From assembly GCA_016763355.1 (NCBI GenBank), contig JAESTY010000005.1, forward strand, positions 1 through 9,468: a DNA stretch of 9,468 nt, given 5' to 3'. Positions 1-5,409 of the stretch are shown in pieces. Positions within the stretch are counted from its first letter, which is position 1. Each line of letters begins with the position of its first letter. The notes beneath the pieces are model-generated. The model was not told the origin of the DNA and ran no database searches. It worked only from the letters and a program-made list of their open reading frames with translations. Made by a program: the position numbers and the translations under genes. The stretch comes from Immundisolibacteraceae bacterium. Its GTDB lineage: Bacteria; Pseudomonadota; Gammaproteobacteria; Immundisolibacterales; Immundisolibacteraceae.

Positions 1-104
1 CTGGCCCGGATACCAGTAAAGCAGGGCGACCAGCGGCGGCTAAGCGCAGCAGCCGGTCAAAATCTCGCAAGCCTCGATCAAGCTCAAGGCGGCGTCAGGG
101 CTAA
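1..104 (+). CDS. C-terminal tail of an unidentified protein (5' end outside window)
   Basis: One frame stays open from the left edge and stops at TAA 102-104. It encodes about 33 residues dominated by Lys, Arg, Ser and Ala, with runs such as KRSSRSKSRKPRSSSRRRQG. Such basic, low-complexity ends occur on RNA- or DNA-binding proteins, for example RNA helicases and some pseudouridine synthases, but no fold is visible and I cannot name the protein. A second plus-strand frame is open to 127-129 and a minus-strand frame across the same bases also lacks stops, so the choice rests on composition alone. If real, the gene ends 124 bp before the GST start with no obvious terminator between them. Confidence 0.42.
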   Translation, partial: GPDTSKAGRPAAAKRSSRSKSRKPRSSSRRRQG

Positions 105-114
105 ACTGGTAAGT

Positions 115-228
115 GCAGGTAATTTTTAGTCAGCCTCACCTTCGCTTGAAAATTTGAGCTATGCTTTCGCGCCTGATTATTTCGACCTGTTTACTTCAAC
201 TGCCCACTTCAACTAAAGGCTGAAAAAC
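115..228 (+). promoter_or_regulatory. Upstream region of the GST gene, weak promoter candidate and direct repeat
   Basis: This AT-rich stretch probably holds the GST promoter, but no box pair is convincing. The best candidate is TTGAGC (154-159) with an extended -10-like TGATTATTT (174-182) at 17 bp spacing. TTGAAA at 146-151 lacks a well-spaced partner. The 9-bp direct repeat ACTTCAACT occurs at 193-201 and 206-214, just before the Shine-Dalgarno AAAGG at 215-219, which sits 9 nt before the ATG. Confidence 0.3.
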
Positions 229-837
229 ATGAAATTATTCTATTTTCCCGGTGCTTGTTCGATGTCAGTTCATATTGCGCTCAACGAAATCGGTGCAACC
301 TACGAGCTCGAAAAAGTCGATATGATGACCAAAGAGCTGGAATCTGGCGGTAGTTACCTGGAGATTAATCCAAAAGGGTATGTGCCTTGCCTGCAGCTTG
401 ATAATGGCGAATACCTGACTGAAGTGGGCGCCATTTTGCAGTACCTGGCAGACACGAATCCGAGCGCGAAATTATTGCCGGCGGTTGGTGATCAGCAGCG
501 TTACCGAGTCGTGGAATTCATCAGTTATATCTCTGGCGAACTACATAAGAATTTTGCGCCTCTGTTTAACCCAGAAATAGCCGATGAAGCTCGCAGTGCA
601 ACATTAGAAATTATTGGTAAGCGTTTGGATTTACTTAATGACCAGCTTGGTGATGGCGGTCCTTTTTTGACCGGTGAGCAATTTACAATTGCGGATGCCT
701 ATTTGACTACCGTGCTCGGCTGGGCTCAGTTTGTGGATATGGATTTATCACCCTGGCCCAACCTGGGTGCTTATGCAGGTGCAGCTATGTCTCGCCCAGC
801 AGTGATCGCTACTCTTAAAGAAGAAGGTTTGATGTAA
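229..837 (+). CDS. gstA: Beta-class glutathione S-transferase
   Basis: A 202-residue cytosolic GST, the usual length for the bacterial beta class, which conjugates glutathione to electrophiles and can act in peroxide or disulfide chemistry. The N-terminal thioredoxin-like domain opens MKLFYFPGAC, placing the beta-class Cys at residue 10. The NPKGYVP stretch gives the cis-Pro at 53 and LTE gives the glutathione-contacting Glu65. The helical C-terminal domain keeps ELHK, with His106 and Lys107 matching the conserved active-site residues of E. coli GstA, and the FTIADAYL N-capping box (Asp156). Similarity to E. coli GstA is evident along the whole length. The ATG has an AAAGG Shine-Dalgarno 9 nt upstream. 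The gene is followed by its own terminator, so it appears monocistronic or last in a short unit with the partial gene before it. The substrate cannot be predicted. Confidence 0.95.
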   Translation: MKLFYFPGACSMSVHIALNEIGATYELEKVDMMTKELESGGSYLEINPKGYVPCLQLDNGEYLTEVGAILQYLADTNPSAKLLPAVGDQQRYRVVEFISYISGELHKNFAPLFNPEIADEARSATLEIIGKRLDLLNDQLGDGGPFLTGEQFTIADAYLTTVLGWAQFVDMDLSPWPNLGAYAGAAMSRPAVIATLKEEGLM

Positions 838-886
838 AACATCAATCTGGTTGTCATCGTGGCTAGTTGAACTGGTCTCTAACAGC

Positions 887-902
887 CATCGATAGATCGA
901 TG
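887..902. repeat. Short perfect inverted repeat before the GST terminator
   Basis: CATCGAT and ATCGATG flank a 2-nt centre. In RNA this would form a small hairpin directly 5' of the GST terminator stem. Function is unknown and it may only reinforce transcript 3'-end structure. Confidence 0.4.
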
Positions 903-903
903 A

Positions 904-944
904 AGCCCTGAGAATCAAATTGAATCTCGGGGCTTTTGTTTTTT
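904..944 (+). terminator. Rho-independent terminator of the GST gene
   Basis: AGCCCTGAGA (904-913) pairs with TCTCGGGGCT (925-934) through ten base pairs, one of them G-U, around an 11-nt AT-rich loop. The T-rich run TTTGTTTTTT follows. It lies 67 nt after the GST stop codon. Confidence 0.87.
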
Positions 945-1234
945 GAAGTCGGTCACATAGGCTTAATAGTGACCGCTTTAACTGGATTACAATCGCTATC
1001 AGCCAGTGTTTTAAAGGTTTTTTGATATTTGTTTGTGAGCACGTTAGGCGGTGGCTGGGATACCTGTTTTACAGAATGAAAGTTATCTCTGACGACGCTT
1101 TTGTTAACTAAGCACATGAATATAAAGGGTTAAATGATTATTTAAAGACACTTCAGATGCTGCCGAGTAGTCTTGCCATCCAGAGGTCGAGGTGATTAGG
1201 GGTTGTGGCCGATGAATAGATACTAAAAAAATTA
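945..1234. other. Intergenic spacer without a recognisable gene
   Basis: No convincing coding region or RNA gene is seen in these 290 bases. The only clear structure is a perfect 7-bp inverted repeat, CGGTCAC at 950-956 and GTGACCG at 969-975, with a 12-nt gap. It could be a protein-binding site or a hairpin just after the GST terminator. A 66-codon minus-strand frame at 1104-1304 runs across the csp promoter and has no protein-like features, so I do not count it. Confidence 0.5.
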
Positions 1235-1262
1235 TTGACAACCGTATTCTCCGGTTTAGAAT
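1235..1262 (+). promoter_or_regulatory. Sigma70 promoter of the cold-shock gene
   Basis: A perfect -35 TTGACA (1235-1240) and a near-consensus -10 TAGAAT (1257-1262) are separated by 16 bp. The predicted start point is near 1269, giving a 5' leader of about 150 nt. This is the strongest promoter match I see in the window. Confidence 0.8.
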
Positions 1263-1268
1263 CCGCTT

Positions 1269-1420
1269 TGCTCGAAGGTAAGTCTTACTATTTATGTGCA
1301 CCATTTAGATGTCCGTTTTTCATGAACATCCTGTTTTGTCATAAGTAATAGAAAAAACTTCAAGCCAATCGGCCTTTCGATAAGGCTTTAATTACTCTTG
1401 ATTTAAATAGGAAAGTTTAT
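1269..1420 (+). promoter_or_regulatory. Long 5' leader of the cold-shock mRNA
   Basis: The distance from predicted start site to ATG is about 150 nt, close to the roughly 160 nt of E. coli cspA, whose leader controls mRNA stability and translation with temperature. Visible pairings are GATGT (1308-1312) with ACATC (1326-1330), and AAGCC (1362-1366) with GGCTT (1384-1388). The quasi-palindrome GTAAGTCTTAC lies at 1278-1288. The ribosome site AGGAA (1409-1413) is 7 nt before ATG. I do not see an exact copy of the E. coli cold-box sequence, so thermosensing is inferred from length and position only. Confidence 0.55.
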
Positions 1421-1627
1421 ATGTCTACAACTACCGGTACCGTTAAATGGTTCAACGAATCTAAAGGTTTTGGTTTCATTGAGCAGGAATCTGGCCCTGA
1501 CGTATTCGTTCATTTCAGCGCCATTTCTGGTTCGGGATTCAAAACTCTGGCCGAAGGCCAACGTGTTGAATTTACTGTGACTCAGGGCCAGAAAGGTCCT
1601 CAGGCAGAGAATGTCATAGCGATCTAA
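1421..1627 (+). CDS. cspA: CspA-family cold-shock protein
   Basis: A 68-residue single cold-shock domain, a five-stranded OB-fold that binds single-stranded RNA and DNA and melts RNA secondary structure in the cytoplasm. The sequence shows the family opening GTVKWFN, RNP1 KGFGFI (15-20) and RNP2 VFVHF (28-32), so the aromatic nucleic-acid platform (Trp10, Phe17, Phe19, Phe29, His31, Phe32) is complete. The end reads GPQAENVI, as in the family. ATG is preceded by AGGAA at 7 nt. A strong promoter and long leader suggest post-transcriptional control, although csp paralogues are not all cold-induced and the exact paralogue (CspA, CspC, CspE or other) cannot be assigned here. A terminator follows, and dbpA starts 166 bp downstream on the same strand. 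Confidence 0.96.
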   Translation: MSTTTGTVKWFNESKGFGFIEQESGPDVFVHFSAISGSGFKTLAEGQRVEFTVTQGQKGPQAENVIAI

Positions 1628-1646
1628 TTCGTTTTGACTCGGGTTC

Positions 1647-1676
1647 GCGCTGGTTGCGGGCCCTTCTTACCAGCGC
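1647..1676 (+). repeat. Hairpin in the csp 3' region without a T-run
   Basis: GCGCTGGT (1647-1654) and ACCAGCGC (1669-1676) form a perfect 8-bp inverted repeat with a 14-nt loop that contains GGGCCC. No T-tract follows, so it is not a classical terminator. It could protect the csp mRNA 3' end or act with the terminator 30 nt downstream. Confidence 0.55.
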
Positions 1677-1705
1677 AGGGCTAATGTCCATGGCCTGGTA
1701 GGATG

Positions 1706-1741
1706 AAAAGGGTAGGACCAAACGGTCTTGCCCTTTTTTTA
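1706..1741 (+). terminator. Rho-independent terminator between csp and dbpA
   Basis: AAGGGTAGGACC (1708-1719) pairs over 12 positions, including two G-U pairs, with GGTCTTGCCCTT (1724-1735) around the tetraloop AAAC. An uninterrupted T-run to 1740 follows. It ends only about 53 bp before the likely dbpA start codon, so dbpA needs either its own very close promoter or read-through from csp. Confidence 0.87.
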
Positions 1742-1793
1742 TTCCCAGCCGATTTACCTTTTCCTGCCTTTCTTTCCACCGGATTTTCCTATT

Positions 1794-3178
1794 TTGAGTC
1801 AAACTGATTTTTCCGCGCTTTCGCTCCGTGAGCCACTGCTTGAGAACCTCTCGTCGCTGGGCTTTACCAGCATGACCCCAGTACAGGCGCAGAGTCTGCC
1901 GCATATTCTGGCGGGTAAGGATGTGATTGCTCAAGCCAAGACAGGCTCAGGTAAAACTGCAGCATTTGGTCTCGGGGTGCTTAATAAACTCGATGTTAGC
2001 CAGCGTCGATTGCAGGCATTAGTGCTCTGTCCAACCCGCGAGCTGGCAGACCAGGTGGCCAAACAGATCCGCAACCTGGCCCGCACCACGCCGAATGTAA
2101 AAGTCTTGACGATTTGCGGGGGTATGCCATTTGGCCCCCAAATCAGTTCCCTTAAGCATGGCGCCCATATTGTGGTGGGTACCCCAGGTCGGGTAGAGGA
2201 TCACCTGGGTAAGGGCAACCTGGTGCTGGAGAAGTTATCGACCCTGGTCCTGGACGAGGCAGACCGGATGCTTGATATGGGCTTTGAGGAGTCCCTGCAG
2301 GCAATTCTGGAGCAGATGCCGGTTAAACGTCAGACGCTGATGTTCAGTGCTACCTTTCCAGATGCGATTCGGCTTATATCCGAGCAGCTAATGGTTAAAC
2401 CGGCCCAGGTAAAGGTGTCCGATGGTATTGATACTGAGCTTATCGAGCAGCACTTTTATCAAATCGATCAACATGCAGACCGGCTTGTAGCGTTACGTCT
2501 ACTGCTACTAAAACATCGCCCAACCGGCGCCTTGGTGTTTTGCAATACCAAACGTGAAACCGATGAAGTCGCTGCAGAGTTATCAGCAGCCGGTTTTAGT
2601 GCTTTGGCCCTGCATGGCGATCTTGAACAGCGAGACCGAGATCAGACGCTGGTCAGGTTTTCTAATCAGAGCGCATCAGTCCTGGTAGCCACTGATGTAG
2701 CGGCTCGTGGTTTAGATATCGAACGTCTTGATCTGGTGGTTAACTACCAGATAGCCAGTGACGTTGAGGTGCATGTGCATCGTATTGGTCGCACCGGGCG
2801 AGCCGGCAACCGGGGTATCGCCTGTACCCTCTATGTTAATCGTGAATCCCATCGGGTTGATGGGCTCAGTGAGTACCTGCAGCAGGAAATTCAGCCCGAA
2901 GCGCTGCCGAGCGATGATTTACTGGATCAATCACCACAAGCAGCGCCCATGGTGACACTGCAGATCGAGGGTGGGAAAAAGCGCAAGCTGCGGCCCGGGG
3001 ATATCCTTGGGGCATTAACGGGCAGTGATGGTATCGCCGGCGACGATGTCGGCAAAATATCAATTTTGATAATTCTGCTTATGTAGCGGTGCGCCAGCAG
3101 GCGGCCAAGAGCGCCTTAAGAAAGCTTAGTGAAGGGCAGTTAAAAGGCCGTAAATTCCGAGTTCGACGGTTACGTTAA
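1794..3178 (+). CDS. dbpA: ATP-dependent RNA helicase DbpA, apparently frameshifted near its 3' end
   Basis: DEAD-box helicase that acts on the 50S precursor and is targeted to 23S rRNA hairpin 92 by a C-terminal RNA-binding domain. Core motifs from the TTG start: Q-motif region near 24-31, AKTGSGKT 48-55, PTRELADQ 80-87, TPGR 130-133, DEAD 154-157, SAT 185-187, ATDVAARGLD 299-308, HRIGRTGRAG 329-338. The DbpA-specific domain begins near 387 with IEGGKKRKLRPGDILGALTG. As written, the frame stops at TAG 3084-3086. Adding one T to the run at 3064-3067 restores FDNSAYVAVRQ and ends in FRVRRLR at TAA 3176-3178. That gives about 461 residues, against 457 in E. coli, so the span is annotated with the shift bridged. 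TTG 1794 was chosen because family homology begins there. The frame continues up to TTG 1728, but that lies inside the csp terminator. The Shine-Dalgarno is weak (GGA 1781-1783). It is convergent with rhlE. Confidence 0.93.
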
Positions 3179-3239
3179 TACAGCTGGCCAGATTAAGAAT
3201 CTAATCGGGTTAACCCTGGCTGATATCAGCGATTGCCGC
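3179..3239. repeat. Cluster of palindromes after dbpA
   Basis: The short gap after the restored dbpA stop is packed with symmetric sequence: CTGGCCAG (3184-3191), GATTA/TAATC (3191-3195 and 3202-3206), GGGTTAACCC (3207-3216) and GCTGATATCAGC (3219-3230). They lie directly before the shared terminator hairpin. They may add 3'-end structure for two convergent transcripts or be a protein-binding site. No role is established. Confidence 0.45.
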
Positions 3240-3277
3240 AATTAAATTAACGGCCTGCTGTTACCCAGCAGGTCGTT
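3240..3277 (-). terminator. Hairpin terminator of rhlE, possibly shared with dbpA
   Basis: AACGGCCTGCTG (3249-3260) and CAGCAGGTCGTT (3266-3277) form a 12-position stem with one mismatch-type (G-T) pair and a 5-nt loop. Read on the minus strand, the stem is followed by TTAATTTAATT, a fair T-rich tail for rhlE transcripts, 9 nt beyond the rhlE stop codon. On the plus strand the trailing sequence is only moderately T-rich, so termination of dbpA there is plausible but weaker. Confidence 0.65.
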
Positions 3278-3286
3278 AATGGTTTG

Positions 3287-5020
3287 TTAGCGATTGCCAT
3301 CCGGTGAGCGATTACTACTATTGCCCTGGTTGCCACTATTGCCTCGACCACCGCCGGCATTGCTGCGCCCACCGTCTGCGCTGCTGCGACCGCCACTTCG
3401 GCTGCCACCACGACTGTTGCGACCGCCGTCGTTGCGGTTTGATGACTTCTGGTTTGACGGGTTTTGGCGCGATGGCCGGCTGCGATTGCCACCAGGATTA
3501 CTGTTCGGTGGTGGTGCACGATTGCCGTCTACCTCGGTCCGTGATTGCTGACCGCTGATCCGGTTGCCATCGACTTCCCGTCGATTGCCACCGTCTTGAT
3601 TACCACCCTGAGGGTTCGCTCTTTGGCGGTTATTTGCCGGACGGTTCCCTGGTTGGCCACTACTCGATTGATTGGTGGATTGTTTGCCAGGTCGGCGCCG
3701 TGGTGACTGCTCGGCAGATCCTGACCGTTGACCTTCGGCGTTGCGGCCTCGGTTTTGACCACCCTGCTGGGGTTTGTGGCCCTGAGCATTGTCTGACGAG
3801 CGCTGGCCGTCCCGGTGTCCTGAGCGTGGATTCTTGGCAACTTTTGGTTTCGGCGGCCGCCGATTGAGTTGGGTTTCTGGCAGTTCGTGAACCGGTTCAA
3901 AACCACCAATATATTTACGTGGAATCAGTTGCTGGATGAGTCGTTCGATATCAGCTAGCAGAACCACTTCATCTGCACAGACCAGAGACATGGCGTGTCC
4001 CTGGCTGCCCGCGCGGCCGGTACGGCCAATCCGGTGGACATAATCTTCGGGTACATTGGGTAGGTCGAAATTGACCACCTGGGGTAGCTGATCGATGTCG
4101 ATACCACGGGCGGCAATATCCGTAGCAACCAGCACCTGAATGGAACCATCTTTAAAACCGGCCAACGCTCTGGTACGAGCGCTTTGACTCTTGTTACCGT
4201 GAATCGGCGCGGCGTTGATATCAGCTGCTTCTAATAGTTTCACCAGCTTATTGGCGCCATGTTTGGTTTTGCTGAAAACCAGCACCTGGTACCAGCCATT
4301 TTCCTGAATAAGGTGAATCAGCAAAGCCGCCTTCTGTCTTTTATCGACCGGGTGGAGCCAGTGTTCTACGGTTTCAACCGTGGTATTGCGGGGACTGACT
4401 GAAATCTCAACCGGATCATGGACAATGGTTTTTGCCAGCGTACGTATGTCGTCAGAGAAGGTTGCGGAGAACATCAGGTTCTGGCGCTGTTTAGGCAGCA
4501 CAGCCATGATTTTACGGATGTCGTGAATAAACCCCATGTCGAGCATACGATCGGCTTCATCGAGTACCAACACTTCAAGCTGATCAAACTTGATTGCATT
4601 CTGGCCATAAAGATCGAGCAGTCGCCCCGGAGTCGCGACCAATATGTCGATACCGCGCCGCAGCTTCATCATCTGGGGGTTTATTTTTACACCACCAAAG
4701 ACCACGGTGGAGCTGAGTTTTAGTTTGCCACCGTAGGTTAGAACGCTCTGTTCAACCTGGGCCGCGAGTTCTCGGGTTGGTGTCAAAATGAGCGCGCGAA
4801 CATGATTGCTTTTCGCCGGTTCGCCCTCGGCAAGCCGCTGTAATATTGGCAGGGTAAAACCCGCGGTTTTGCCGGTGCCGGTTTGGGCGGCGGCCATCAC
4901 ATCCTTGCCTTCAAGTACTGCTGGAATTGCTTGAACCTGAATCGGTGTTGGTTCGCTGTAATTTTGCTCGGCAATGGCCTCAAGCAATGGGGCAGACAGG
5001 CCCAGGGAGGTAAAACTCAT
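3287..5020 (-). CDS. rhlE: ATP-dependent RNA helicase RhlE with long disordered tail
   Basis: DEAD-box RNA helicase of the RhlE subfamily, involved in ribosome maturation and RNA turnover in the cytoplasm. From the ATG at 5018-5020 the protein has 577 residues. It opens MSFTSLGLSAPLLEAIAEQ, nearly as in E. coli RhlE. Motifs: PTPIQ near 24-28, AQTGTGKT 45-52, PTRELAAQ 81-88, TPGR 130-133, DEAD 154-157, SAT 185-187, ATDIAARGID 299-308, HRIGRTGRAG 329-338. After IGGFEPV the core ends near 387 and a tail of about 190 residues rich in Gly, Asn, Arg, Ser and Gln follows. E. coli RhlE is about 454 residues, so this is a long variant. The frame extends 18 codons upstream to 5074, but homology begins at MSF, so that start was rejected. 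The Shine-Dalgarno is weak (GTGAGA, 8 nt before ATG). It converges on dbpA. Confidence 0.95.
   Translation of the reverse strand: MSFTSLGLSAPLLEAIAEQNYSEPTPIQVQAIPAVLEGKDVMAAAQTGTGKTAGFTLPILQRLAEGEPAKSNHVRALILTPTRELAAQVEQSVLTYGGKLKLSSTVVFGGVKINPQMMKLRRGIDILVATPGRLLDLYGQNAIKFDQLEVLVLDEADRMLDMGFIHDIRKIMAVLPKQRQNLMFSATFSDDIRTLAKTIVHDPVEISVSPRNTTVETVEHWLHPVDKRQKAALLIHLIQENGWYQVLVFSKTKHGANKLVKLLEAADINAAPIHGNKSQSARTRALAGFKDGSIQVLVATDIAARGIDIDQLPQVVNFDLPNVPEDYVHRIGRTGRAGSQGHAMSLVCADEVVLLADIERLIQQLIPRKYIGGFEPVHELPETQLNRRPPKPKVAKNPRSGHRDGQRSSDNAQGHKPQQGGQNRGRNAEGQRSGSAEQSPRRRPGKQSTNQSSSGQPGNRPANNRQRANPQGGNQDGGNRREVDGNRISGQQSRTEVDGNRAPPPNSNPGGNRSRPSRQNPSNQKSSNRNDGGRNSRGGSRSGGRSSADGGRSNAGGGRGNSGNQGNSSNRSPDGNR
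3290..3859 (-). repeat. Low-complexity coding repeat: RhlE C-terminal tail
   Basis: Residues ~388-577 of RhlE are built from short recurring pieces such as GGNR, GGRN, DGGR, SGGRS and EVDGNR. The last occurs at residues 482-487 and again at 496-501. Early tail residues are Lys/Pro-rich (PPKPKVAKNP) and the distal half is Gly/Asn/Arg-rich, resembling RGG-like RNA-binding disordered regions. The coding DNA is correspondingly repetitive, and several long open antisense frames at 3294-3558 are by-products of that composition. Confidence 0.7.
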
Positions 5021-5250
5021 ACAGTGGGTCTCACTAAAATAATAATCAACAATGGTGGTCGCGATCGCCGGCAAACAGCTTAATTAGCCAGGCGCGAGCG
5101 CCGCGCAGGGATCAGGAATTTCAACCCTAAATCGGCGCCTGGTTGGTTTAACCCAAGGTCAGTCGAAATAGGTCGAATGTCATTCTCGAAGATCAATAAT
5201 GATTCTCGATAGAATGTCGTTCCTGAGCTTAACCAGTTGGTTTTCCAGTC

Positions 5251-5266
5251 AGTTCTATATAGAACT
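5251..5266. repeat. Perfect 16-bp palindrome AGTTCTATATAGAACT
   Basis: The 16 bases are fully self-complementary, the typical form of a dimeric regulator site. On the minus strand its centre contains TATATA with TCGATA 17 bp upstream, a possible promoter for rhlE whose -10 would be covered by whatever binds the palindrome. The palindrome is seen directly. An operator role is inferred and I cannot name a regulator. Confidence 0.5.
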
Positions 5267-5311
5267 AATGCAAATTGCTATCGAGCAGGAAAAACCTGTT
5301 GGTGCGCGACA

Positions 5312-5341
5312 ATTATAGCGGCAATCGCTGGAGCTATCTTG
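5312..5341 (-). promoter_or_regulatory. Candidate rhlE promoter with consensus -10
   Basis: On the minus strand a perfect TATAAT occupies 5317-5312. The -35 region is poor: CAAGAT at about 18 bp. The short inverted repeat CTATC-TT-GATAG (5334-5345) overlaps it. Use of this site would give rhlE a leader of about 285 nt carrying all the repeats listed for 5021-5409. A second, weaker candidate lies in the palindrome at 5251-5266. Confidence 0.35.
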
Positions 5342-5409
5342 ATAGGCCGCAGGGGCTAAATGATACCCGTTTTTGCAGCCACTTCCCTATGCCAGCAAGG
5401 GTTTAATTT

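Larger units (their letters stand above)
5021..5409. other. Repeat-dense intergenic region upstream of rhlE
   Basis: There is no gene in these 389 bases. They should hold the rhlE promoter and 5' leader (minus strand) and the 3' end of the BNR gene transcript. On the plus strand GAATGTC-ATTCTCGA (5175-5189) is followed, 12 nt later, by ATTCTCGA-TA-GAATGTC (5202-5218), the same two words in swapped order. CTCGATAG (5205-5212) and CTATCGAG (5278-5285) are inverted around a 16-bp palindrome. GGCGC (5091-5095) can pair with GCGCC (5098-5102), while CCAGGCGC (5088-5095) can instead pair with GCGCCTGG (5135-5142), so two structures compete. No convincing terminator for the BNR gene was found. Confidence 0.55.

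Noticed and set aside
1..80. Minus-strand frame without stops at the left edge
   Set aside because: It would need a TTG start without a clear ribosome site. The plus-strand basic tail ending at 104 explains the bases better, although neither is certain.
1104..1304. 66-codon minus-strand open frame in the spacer before csp
   Set aside because: It covers the strong csp promoter, has no ribosome site of note and its translation shows no domain or protein-like composition.
1322..1348. Eight-codon upstream ORF (MNILFCHK) in the csp leader
   Set aside because: No Shine-Dalgarno precedes it. Short chance ATG frames are common in leaders.
1728..1793. Upstream extension of dbpA to TTG 1728
   Set aside because: The start lies within the stem of the csp terminator, and the extra 22 residues are a Pro/Phe-rich reading of a pyrimidine tract with no match to DbpA. 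Family homology begins at TTG 1794.
3060..3070. Programmed -1 ribosomal frameshifting in dbpA
   Set aside because: The bases around the shift (A ATT TTG in zero frame) do not form a standard X-XXY-YYZ slippery heptamer, and I see no stimulating stem right after it. A deletion or read error is simpler.
3140..3246. Open stretch reading FDGYVNTAGQIKNLIGLTLA after the dbpA end, in a third frame
   Set aside because: It looks protein-like but is only about 33 codons, follows a stop, has no start codon or ribosome site and overlaps the well-matched DbpA C-terminus.
3294..3558. Overlapping plus-strand frames rich in Pro/Leu/Arg or Cys/His opposite the rhlE tail
   Set aside because: They are composition shadows of the repetitive Gly/Asn/Arg codons on the minus strand.
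5061..5068. GCGATCGC octamer, also at 8362-8369
   Set aside because: It matches the HIP1 repeat of cyanobacteria, but two copies in this window are easily chance and nothing else suggests a cyanobacterium.
5021..5074. 18-codon upstream extension of rhlE
   Set aside because: RhlE proteins begin MSF..SLGLS, which matches the ATG at 5018-5020. The extension adds nothing family-like.
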